Source: Herminiimonas contaminans (GTDB lineage Bacteria > Pseudomonadota > Gammaproteobacteria > Burkholderiales > Burkholderiaceae_D). From it: 64,000 nucleotides of DNA. The notes below the pieces were generated by a model. That model had not been told where the DNA came from, ran no database searches, and saw only the letters and a program-made list of their open reading frames with translations. The translations under genes were made by a program, and so were the position numbers. The stretch lies in NCBI RefSeq assembly GCF_015645465.1, contig NZ_JADOEL010000004.1, positions 124,001 through 188,000 on the forward strand, in the 5' to 3' direction. Shown here in pieces: positions 57,341-64,000 of the stretch. The stretch's first letter is position 1; each line of letters opens with the position of its first letter.

Positions 57341-58177
57341 TTACAGATGCAGGCTGAGTACGATGGCACCTATGGTAATCAGCAGGCAAGACCCTATGCG
57401 TCGTACGCTTAATTTCTCGCCGAGGAATAACCAGCCTATCAAGGCCGCGAACAAGACCGAGGTTTCGCGCAACGCGGAGACCGTACCCATAGGGGCGAGG
57501 GTGACGGCCCAGATCACGATGCCGTAGGCCAGCAGGGACATGGTGCCCCCGCCCAGCGCGGTCCAGACTTGCCCGGTCGTCATGGTGACAGGCAGGCGTC
57601 GGTGACGATAAAGATAGATCAGCAGCAGCGGTATGCTGTCGAGGACAAACAGCCAGCCGCAATAGGACAAGGCGTCGCCAGCTGCGCGCGCGCCCATGCC
57701 ATCGGTAATCGTGTAGGCAGCGATAAATGCACCGGTAGTGAATGCGGCGATTGGCCCGGCCAGGTTGCTGCGATTTTTGACATGGGCGAGGCTGATGATG
57801 CCGACTGAAATCAATATCACGCCCAGCAAGGTCATCAGGCTCATCTGTTCGCCTACGAAAAGGGCCGCACCCAGTGTCACCAGCAAAGGCGATGAGCCGC
57901 GTGCGATCGGATAGGACTGACTGAAGTCACCGATGCGATACGCACGTATCAGGAACAGGTTGTAGCCGGTATGCAGCACCGCCGACATGGCGATATAAGG
58001 CCAGCTGGCGGCCAAGGGCAGGGGCAGATAGATAATCAGCGGCAGGGCGCCCAGGCCTGCGCCTATGGTCATGACAGCTAGCGAGGCCAGTGGGTCAGCA
58101 CTGCTCTTCAATAAGGCATTCCAGGAGGCGTGTAATAGCGCGGCGCATAGCACCAGGACCAATACGAGAGTACTCAT
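57341..58177 (-). CDS. EamA family (DMT) membrane transporter
   Basis: A 278-aa, ten-span drug/metabolite-family permease with two EamA repeats. The start MSTLVLVLVLCAALLHASWN is the family opening; 19 upstream open codons are ignored. Motifs: LIRAYRIGDFSQSYPIARGS and ALRETSVLFAALIGWLFLGE, typical of the second-repeat helix ends. The substrate is unknown. It sits convergent to fdhA and between fdhA and fdhD; a link to formate metabolism is only positional. Confidence 0.88.
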   Translation of the reverse strand: MSTLVLVLVLCAALLHASWNALLKSSADPLASLAVMTIGAGLGALPLIIYLPLPLAASWPYIAMSAVLHTGYNLFLIRAYRIGDFSQSYPIARGSSPLLVTLGAALFVGEQMSLMTLLGVILISVGIISLAHVKNRSNLAGPIAAFTTGAFIAAYTITDGMGARAAGDALSYCGWLFVLDSIPLLLIYLYRHRRLPVTMTTGQVWTALGGGTMSLLAYGIVIWAVTLAPMGTVSALRETSVLFAALIGWLFLGEKLSVRRIGSCLLITIGAIVLSLHL

Positions 58178-58400
58178 GCGATATCGTGATCGGCAGGATA
58201 GTTCATGGAGGGAGTCAGAATGACAAGCGCTCATGATACCCGCACTGCGTTCTGCCTGCTGCGGCGAGCCAGCCTGGGTTTATGCATACGCTAACGCTGA
58301 CTGATGAGATAATGTGCACTATTGATTTTCATCCTATAGCCAGTGATTAGTTGTCATATCTGGTCACCTTGTTTATGCAGTTGCATCACGCTTACTTTTT

Positions 58401-59237
58401 ATGAACGCTCGTCCGCTTTTATCCAATGCCACTCGCAAGCTGACCCATGAGGTGGAAGTCATGGATGAGCGCGGTCGCGCCTCCACGATAGCCATTCCTG
58501 CGGAACAGCCGTTGACTATCTATGTCGATAAGCGTGAGCTGGTGACCCTGATGACTTTGGGCGGTGCACCGGAAGCATTGACGCTGGGCTATTTGCGTAA
58601 CCAACGCTTTATCAAGAACATAGAAGACATCCTGTCCGTGCAGGTTGATTGGGATGTGGATGCGGCCGCAGTGGTTACGCGCAACGGCATAGACAATATC
58701 GAAGAGCGTACCGCCACGCATACTGTGACGACGGGTAGTGGTGAAGGCACGGTATTCGGCGGACTGATGGATGAGGTGGATGGCATTTCCCTGCCTGCCG
58801 ATGCGCGCCTGAAACAAAGCACCTTGTACAAAATTATAGAAACCATACGTGTGCATCGTTCCGTGTACAAGCAAGCCGGCTCGGTTCATAGCTGCGCATT
58901 GTTTGCCGCGGATGGTGAGTTAATTCATTTTGTAGAAGATGTCGGGCGCCATAATGCGGTCGATGCGATTGCAGGAAAGATGTGGCTGGACGGTATGTCC
59001 GGTGCCGACAAGATTTTCTATACCACCGGGCGTCTGACCTCGGAGATGGTGATGAAGGGCGCGCAAATGGGCATCCCCTTTTTGCTGTCCCGTTCCGGTG
59101 CCACCCAGATGGGACATATGGTGGCCGAGCGGCTGCATATGTCCTTGCTCGCGCGTTGCAGCGGCAAACATTTCCTCTTGCTGAGTGGTGCAGACCGTAT
59201 CGTGTTTGATGACCTGGAAGTGGCGGAAAACGCCTGA
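58401..59237 (+). CDS. fdhD: Formate dehydrogenase accessory protein FdhD
   Basis: A 278-aa FdhD-family protein that in E. coli moves sulfur onto the molybdenum cofactor for formate dehydrogenase. It has the family blocks PAEQPLTIYVDKRE, SVHSCALFAADGELIHFVED and VGRHNAVDAIAGKMW, and RSGATQMGHMVAERL. The Cys-x2-Cys pair of E. coli FdhD is missing: the region TTGSGEGTVFGG has none. So it may act like FdsC-type cofactor chaperones. It serves the FdhAB upstream. Confidence 0.9.
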   Translation: MNARPLLSNATRKLTHEVEVMDERGRASTIAIPAEQPLTIYVDKRELVTLMTLGGAPEALTLGYLRNQRFIKNIEDILSVQVDWDVDAAAVVTRNGIDNIEERTATHTVTTGSGEGTVFGGLMDEVDGISLPADARLKQSTLYKIIETIRVHRSVYKQAGSVHSCALFAADGELIHFVEDVGRHNAVDAIAGKMWLDGMSGADKIFYTTGRLTSEMVMKGAQMGIPFLLSRSGATQMGHMVAERLHMSLLARCSGKHFLLLSGADRIVFDDLEVAENA

Positions 59238-59270
59238 ATATTGCTATTTTCTAGCTAGTTTTTGCTTTGC

Positions 59271-60587
59271 TTAAGCAGCACGATTAGACAGCGATGTCTG
59301 CACAACAGGATGTCGCATCGGCATGCCTGTAAAAGCAAAATTTACTTCAGGCTGCACGCCTGAAATGATGTCGGCAATCGCCCGTCCGGAACCGCAGCCC
59401 ATAGTCCATCCAAGCGAACCATGTCCGGTATTCAGGAATAAATTACTGAATTTGGTCTTGCCTATGTATGGCACATTCGACGGCGTCAACGGACGCAAAC
59501 CTGCCCAGTAAGCCGGGTTTGTATAGTCACAAGCTTCCGGAAAGAGTTCGCGTGTGCGGCGCGTAATTGCATCACAGCGGGTGGCATTCAACTCGCGTGA
59601 GTAACCGTTGAATTCACAGGTTCCTGCTACACGCAATTTATCCCCGAGGCGCGACAACACCAGTTTGTAGCCGTCATCTATGAGTGAGACTGTAGGTGCC
59701 AATTCTGGGTTGATGATTGGATAGGTCGCCGAGTATCCTTTGCCCGGATAGATCATCAGATTGATACCCAGCGGCTGCAGCATAGGTACCGAGAAACTGC
59801 CCATCGCCATTACGAACGCATCCGCATGCAGCGTCATATGGCGTCCTTCCGGATTGATGACTTCTACGCCAGTGATGCGGGCAGTAGCGCCCGTGCCTTC
59901 GGTGATCAGGCGTGTCACTGTGGTGTTGAACTGGAAGCGGACACCACGCTCTTGTGCCTTGCGCGCCAGGCCCGTGGTGAATTTATAGATGTCGCCTGAT
60001 TCATCGGTTTCGGTGAAGTCTGCACCGACTATCTGTTTGCGTATGTGTGCCAGTGCCGGCTCCAGTTGTACTGCTTGCTCGACCGTCAGCGGTTCGCGCG
60101 GACAGCCCAGGTCGCGCATGACAGCGGCTGATGCCAGGGATTCGTCGAAGTCTTTTTGTGCGGTATAGAAGTGCAGGATGCCGCGTGTCAGGCAGTCGTA
60201 ATCGATGTCGATTTCGGCGCGTACCGCCTGCAAAGTTTGTCGGCTGTACTCGGCGATCGCAACGATCTGATGGATGTTATGCACGGTGCGTTGCGGTGTG
60301 CATTCGCGCAGGAAATTCATGCCCCATTTCCATTGCAGCCATTCAGCGCGGAAGCGATAGAGCAGGGGCGCGTCCTCTTTTCCCAGTGCCTTGAGTATGG
60401 TCAGTGGCGCGCCTTTATTCGCCCACGGCGTCGCGTGCGAGACAGAGATCTGGCAGCCGTTGGCAAAACTGGTTTCCTGGGCGGCTCCGGGTTGACGCTC
60501 GATTACGGTGACTTCATGGCCTGCCTTGTTCAGGAACCAGGCAGTAGCGGTCCCTATGATGCCCGAACCCAATACGATGACTTTCAT
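59271..60587 (-). CDS. dadA: D-amino acid dehydrogenase small subunit
   Basis: A 438-aa FAD-dependent oxidoreductase of the DadA family that deaminates D-amino acids to 2-oxo acids, passing electrons to the respiratory chain. The start MKVIVLGSGIIGTATAWFL begins the Rossmann motif; 31 upstream open codons are ignored. The C-terminus has LNTGHGSLGWTMGCGSGRAI, the family signature. It is convergent to fdhD. Other glycine-oxidase-like deaminases are an alternative. Confidence 0.93.
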   Translation of the reverse strand: MKVIVLGSGIIGTATAWFLNKAGHEVTVIERQPGAAQETSFANGCQISVSHATPWANKGAPLTILKALGKEDAPLLYRFRAEWLQWKWGMNFLRECTPQRTVHNIHQIVAIAEYSRQTLQAVRAEIDIDYDCLTRGILHFYTAQKDFDESLASAAVMRDLGCPREPLTVEQAVQLEPALAHIRKQIVGADFTETDESGDIYKFTTGLARKAQERGVRFQFNTTVTRLITEGTGATARITGVEVINPEGRHMTLHADAFVMAMGSFSVPMLQPLGINLMIYPGKGYSATYPIINPELAPTVSLIDDGYKLVLSRLGDKLRVAGTCEFNGYSRELNATRCDAITRRTRELFPEACDYTNPAYWAGLRPLTPSNVPYIGKTKFSNLFLNTGHGSLGWTMGCGSGRAIADIISGVQPEVNFAFTGMPMRHPVVQTSLSNRAA

Positions 60588-60904
60588 GACGCGATCATTC
60601 CCGAGATATTGCTGTTGTATGCCTGCGAGCATGATTGCGACTGAGCGCTGCGGATTGCAGACCAGGCCATATTTGGCCAAGGCGTAACCATATCCTGTCT
60701 GGCCGGAATTTGCCTATGACGGCTGTCAAGAAAGCCTGGAAAGCAGGATTTTCACGCTCATAACCATAATCATTAAGTAATGATTGTTATTAAATACTTT
60801 AACTATACGTAATCATTTTTAGCGCTTACGATACGTTCGAAGTCTGCGAAAAGGTCGGCAGACTAAGTTCCGCAGTGACATGCAGATACAGAAGGAGAAG
60901 CGCA
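60588..60904. other. Intergenic region between dadA and the second 111-aa gene
   Basis: About 320 bp without a gene, holding the second copy of the LysR-type palindrome (60780-60816). Confidence 0.5.
60780..60816. promoter_or_regulatory. Second copy of the 111-aa gene operator
   Basis: ATGATT (60780-60785) with TAATCAT (60810-60816). The block ATTAAATACTTTAACTAT is identical to the one at 35630-35645, so both genes are probably controlled by one regulator, such as the LysR protein at 34607. Confidence 0.6.
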
Positions 60905-61240
60905 ATGATTAGTTCCGCACTCGAACAATGCCCGATTGGTGATGCAGTTAAATGCCATCTTGCTGCTTACAATGCAGCTTTCTATGAGCTCGGCTTGAGC
61001 TGGCACTGGGATGATGAAACATTCCATGCACTGCAACGCATGTCGTGCGAACGAGATCGCATCAAGGACTATATGCACTCGCATCAATCACATTTGCTGA
61101 AGGTCTACGATGCAGATTTCCTGATCGATGCTATCCAGACTACCAAAGCACGTTGCTTTGAAACCATGACAGATGGCGGTGCGAAAAAAGCGCCAACAGT
61201 GAACTGGGCAGAATTCCAGCGCGCCGAAGTAGGTGCCTGA
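60905..61240 (+). CDS. Conserved 111-aa protein of unknown function (copy 2)
   Basis: A paralogue of the 35732 gene, also 111 aa. Shared: AAYNAAFYELGLSWHWD (copy 1 has YWD), HLLKVYDADFLIDAIQ, TKARCFETM and VNWAEFQRAEVGA. The start ATG at 60905 follows an AAGGAGA site; 10 open upstream codons are ignored. The function is unknown; both copies stand alone behind a shared operator-like palindrome. It is soluble, without cysteine-rich or metal motif. Confidence 0.8.
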   Translation: MISSALEQCPIGDAVKCHLAAYNAAFYELGLSWHWDDETFHALQRMSCERDRIKDYMHSHQSHLLKVYDADFLIDAIQTTKARCFETMTDGGAKKAPTVNWAEFQRAEVGA

Positions 61241-61262
61241 TTAGCGTAGGTTGATCACATAG

Positions 61263-61292
61263 AAAAAAGCCCGCATATGCGGGCTTTTTTGT
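61263..61292 (+). terminator. Terminator after the 111-aa gene
   Basis: AAGCCCGCA-TA-TGCGGGCTT with A6 and T6 sides; also placed for the convergent PII-like gene. Confidence 0.9.
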
Positions 61293-61313
61293 TTTCATGT
61301 CTTCTATTTCGGC

Positions 61314-61637
61314 TCAGTCTTCTGGTTTCCAGATGTAGTCGAAGTTATCTATCGTATTCATCCACACGATGCCATCGCCAACATGTTTGGTAGACGCTAC
61401 GCGCTTGATGGTGTCGTACACGGCGAGTGCGTACTCGTCATCAATCACGATGTCGATACGCACTTTGGGCGAATAGTCGAGTAATTCTTCCTTATGACTT
61501 TGCGGCTGATGGCGTGCCGGAGAACTGCAACCGTCTACTTGGGTGATGGTCATGCCTGGAAAGCCTGTTACTTGTCCCAATGCTTCGCGCACATCGTCCA
61601 GGCGTACCGGACGGATGATGGCTTTGATTTCTTTCAT
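61314..61637 (-). CDS. PII-like protein adjacent to an RND heavy-metal pump
   Basis: A 107-aa PII-fold protein: MKEIKAIIRPVRLDDVREAL opening and the GDGIVWM C-terminal strand. The T-loop lacks the uridylylated Tyr of GlnB/GlnK, and carries DGCSSPARHQPQSHKEELL, so it is a PII-like family member tied to metal or efflux genes and not a nitrogen regulator. It is 3' of the CzcA-type gene on the same strand with a hairpin (61666-61697) between. Function is inferred from context. Confidence 0.82.
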   Translation of the reverse strand: MKEIKAIIRPVRLDDVREALGQVTGFPGMTITQVDGCSSPARHQPQSHKEELLDYSPKVRIDIVIDDEYALAVYDTIKRVASTKHVGDGIVWMNTIDNFDYIWKPED

Positions 61638-61665
61638 AATCTGACTCCTGTGTTCAGTATGGAAT

Positions 61666-61697
61666 GCCAGGCGTCACCACGATGGGTGACACCTGGC
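61666..61697 (-). other. Hairpin between the RND gene and the PII-like gene
   Basis: GCCAGG-C-GTCACC pairs with GGTGAC-A-CCTGGC around a short loop, followed by 20 bp to the PII-like leader. It may control how much transcript reaches the PII-like gene. Confidence 0.45.
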
Positions 61698-61710
61698 TCA
61701 CGATTGCGGA

Positions 61711-64000
61711 TCAGGCTTCGCCTTCCTCTTCATCGAACCAGCGATAGAGGGTAGGCAGTACCAGCAAGGTCAGCGCGGTACAGGTAATCAAGCCACCGAT
61801 TACTACTACGGCCAATGGGCGCTGTACTTCCGAGCCAGGGCCGGTCGCGAACAAGAAGGGCACCAGGCCCAGCATCGCTACCGTGGCGGTCATCATGACC
61901 GGACGGAAACGCATGGTCGCACCTTGTACCACGGCGTCTGCAATGCTCAGGCCTTCGGTGCGTAGCTTCCTGATATAGGAAACCATTACCACCCCGTTCA
62001 GCACAGCAATACCCCACAACGCGATGAAGCCTACCGATGCCGGTACCGACAGATATTCACCGGTAACGAAGAGGCCGATGATGCCGCCTATCGATGCGAA
62101 GGGCAGTACGGTGATGATGAGGGTTGCGTAACGTACCGATTTAAACAGCAGGAACAACAGGAAGAAAATCGCCGCTACAGTCGCCGGTACGATGACTGCA
62201 AGGTGACCCAGTGCGCGTTCCATGTTCTGGAACTGACCGCCCCATTCGAGATAGTAGCCAGATGGCAGCTGAATCTTGCTTTGCACGACTTGCTGCAGTT
62301 CTGCGACGAAGCCACCCAAATCACGATCCGCCACATTGATTGCCACCACGACACGACGCTTACCGCCTTCGCGGCTGACTTGCGCCGGGCCATCACGGAC
62401 TTCGATTTTGGCCAGGCTATCCAGCGGTACGCGTGCGCCGTTCGGTGTGGTCAGCATGATTTGCTTGATCGCCTGCACATCGCCACGGAAGCTTTGTGGC
62501 AAGCGGACGGCCGCCGAGAAGCGACGTTCGCCTTCGTAGATATCAGTCGCTGTTTTACCAGCGATCGCGACTTCGATCACATCATGCACGTCGGAGACGT
62601 TCAGGCCGTAACGTGCAATCGCTTGCCTATCAATATTGATAGACAGGTATTGCTGGCCACTGACGCGATCGACACGAATGTCGCGTGCACCTGTGACGGT
62701 TTCCGCTACTTTTGCAATTTGGTGGGCCTTCTCCAGCAGGCGGTCCAGGTCTTCACCGAATACCTTGACCGCAACGTCAGAACGTACACCCGTCACCATT
62801 TCATCCACACGATCCGAGATCGGTTGAGCCATGATGATCTGGGCGCTAGGAATCACTTCCAGACGTTTTTTGATTTCGCTAGCAATGGTGTCCTGGGTCC
62901 AGCCATCAGGCCAGTCATCCTGTGGTTTCAGGCTGACGATCGGTGTCGATTCATTCTGCGCTTGCGGATCGGCCGGGCTTTCACCGCGACCTACACCCGA
63001 AATCGCTGACTTTACGCCAGGCACTTTCATGATGATAGCCATCGCCTGTTTCTCCAGTGCGATGGATTCTTCCAGCGAGATGTTAGGCACGCGATTGATA
63101 CCTGGTACCAGTGAGCCTTCCTTCATTTCCGGAATGAAGGCGGTACCCAGCAGTGGCAACATACCGACTGCTGCGACGAACGCCAGCACGGAAAGCATGA
63201 CGGTTTTCTTGGCATTGGCCAATACCCAGTCGAGCATGCGCAGGTAGTGCTTTTTCAGGAAGCCAACCAGACGCGTGTCGTGTTCTGCGCCACCCTTGAG
63301 CATGTAAGAGGACAACACTGGTGTCAGTGTCAGCGACAACAGCAGGGAAATGGCCAGCGCGATCGCGATGGTGAATGCAAGCGGCGCAAACATTTTTCCT
63401 TCCATGCCTTGCAGCGTCATCAGCGGCAGGAACACCAGGATGATGATGCCGATACCGAACACGACAGGTGTGGCGACTTCGGTGACGGCTTTCAGGATGA
63501 TGTGGACTTTACGCTTGCCATACTTATTGGGTCGCCCCAAATGTCCGAAGGCATTTTCCACCACCACCACTGAGCCGTCGACCATGAGCCCGATCGCCAC
63601 CGCCAGGCCGCCTAGTGACATTAGGTTGGCTGATATGCCGAACTGGTTCATGACGAAGAAGGTCAGCAGCGGCGTGAGTATCAGCGTCGCAACCACAATC
63701 ACCGACGATCGTATATCACCAAGGAAGACCAGCAGGATGACGACCACCAGAGCCACACCTTCCAGCAAGACCTTGGCGACGGTCCACAAGGCTGCATCTA
63801 CCAGTTCGCTGCGATCGTAGTAGGGCACGATCTGCAAGCCATCCGGCAACATACCGGCCTTGTTGATTTCGGCAACGCGATCCTTGATGCGTGACACTAC
63901 TTCTTTGGCGTTACCGCCGCGCATCATCATCACGATACCGCCGACTGATTCAGTCACACCATTTTTCACCAGTGCGCCGTAACGCACATCGTGACCCAGG
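61711..64000 (-). CDS. czcA: RND heavy-metal efflux pump CzcA/CusA family (partial, 5' end outside window)
   Basis: The last 763 residues or so of an inner-membrane proton-driven metal pump; the start lies beyond the window's right edge (usual length about 1040 aa). The frame is open to the edge. Motifs: GLAVAIGLMVDGSVVVVENA (the transmembrane proton-relay Asp region), the N-terminal-like SVGGIVMMMRGGNAKEV and the C-terminal LVLPTLYRWFDEEEGEA. Metal specificity cannot be set from this part. It is upstream of the PII-like gene. Confidence 0.93.
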   Translation of the reverse strand, partial: LGHDVRYGALVKNGVTESVGGIVMMMRGGNAKEVVSRIKDRVAEINKAGMLPDGLQIVPYYDRSELVDAALWTVAKVLLEGVALVVVILLVFLGDIRSSVIVVATLILTPLLTFFVMNQFGISANLMSLGGLAVAIGLMVDGSVVVVENAFGHLGRPNKYGKRKVHIILKAVTEVATPVVFGIGIIILVFLPLMTLQGMEGKMFAPLAFTIAIALAISLLLSLTLTPVLSSYMLKGGAEHDTRLVGFLKKHYLRMLDWVLANAKKTVMLSVLAFVAAVGMLPLLGTAFIPEMKEGSLVPGINRVPNISLEESIALEKQAMAIIMKVPGVKSAISGVGRGESPADPQAQNESTPIVSLKPQDDWPDGWTQDTIASEIKKRLEVIPSAQIIMAQPISDRVDEMVTGVRSDVAVKVFGEDLDRLLEKAHQIAKVAETVTGARDIRVDRVSGQQYLSINIDRQAIARYGLNVSDVHDVIEVAIAGKTATDIYEGERRFSAAVRLPQSFRGDVQAIKQIMLTTPNGARVPLDSLAKIEVRDGPAQVSREGGKRRVVVAINVADRDLGGFVAELQQVVQSKIQLPSGYYLEWGGQFQNMERALGHLAVIVPATVAAIFFLLFLLFKSVRYATLIITVLPFASIGGIIGLFVTGEYLSVPASVGFIALWGIAVLNGVVMVSYIRKLRTEGLSIADAVVQGATMRFRPVMMTATVAMLGLVPFLFATGPGSEVQRPLAVVVIGGLITCTALTLLVLPTLYRWFDEEEGEA

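Noticed and set aside
54612-57662. 1016-aa open frame on the minus strand opposite fdhA
   Set aside because: It mirrors a high-bias coding gene, has low-complexity His/Gln/Phe-rich composition, and no recognisable domain; fdhA on the + strand is clear.

Overview
The window is a chromosomal segment of a betaproteobacterium, most likely Oxalobacteraceae (Herminiimonas / Janthinobacterium sp. Marseille type). This is inferred from gene content (tgt-yajC-secDF, hemP-bfd-tonB-exbBD, gcl-hyi-glxR-ttuD, oxc-frc) and moderate GC; it was not tested by any search. I saw no rRNA, tRNA, insertion sequence, prophage or CRISPR array.

Layout. 1-3.7 kb: end of tgt, then yajC, secD, secF. 3.7-6 kb: marR, two yceI genes and a cytochrome b561, with a palindrome in the shared promoter. 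6-9.5 kb: purB, a GST and two bacterioferritins. 9.7-12.6 kb: an iron/TonB operon (hemP, small ORF, bfd, tonB, exbB, exbD) behind a Fur-like box. 12.7-17.1 kb: a GltB-like FMN protein and a four-gene lipoprotein operon (CsgG-like, small lipoprotein, DUF4810-like, DUF799-like). 17.1-22.6 kb: mnmA, a Nudix gene, a structured leader with panD, and pntAB.

22.7-61 kb reads as an oxalate/glyoxylate island. LysR with gcl-hyi-glxR-ttuD and pyk takes glyoxylate to pyruvate. A TPP riboswitch precedes thiCSG (ThDP is the cofactor of both Gcl and Oxc). Then come a quinone oxidoreductase, a LysR with a divergent 111-aa unknown protein, sucCD, an FAH-family enzyme with a PanE-like reductase, a tripartite tricarboxylate-type transporter (tctCBA), a cytidylate-kinase-like/BON fusion, a Crp/Fnr-type regulator, oxc, two frc paralogues, an NAD-dependent two-subunit formate dehydrogenase, an EamA transporter, fdhD, dadA and a second copy of the 111-aa protein. 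The window ends in a PII-like gene and a truncated RND heavy-metal pump.

How it works together (inference from families). Oxalate enters, possibly through Tct. Frc moves CoA onto it, Oxc decarboxylates oxalyl-CoA to formyl-CoA, and formate dehydrogenase makes NADH. PntAB can turn NADH into NADPH. The Gcl branch assimilates glyoxylate. ThiCSG and PanD/PanE-like could supply ThDP and CoA.

The most interesting signal is a palindrome TTGACC-NN-GGTCAA repeated upstream of oxc, frc2, the formate dehydrogenase operon and tctC. In three cases it is centred about 42 bp upstream of the predicted start, the position of a class II Crp/Fnr activator. The Crp/Fnr-family gene beside oxc carries an E-x-x-S-R recognition helix suited to a TTGA half-site. 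This looks like a local oxalate regulon.
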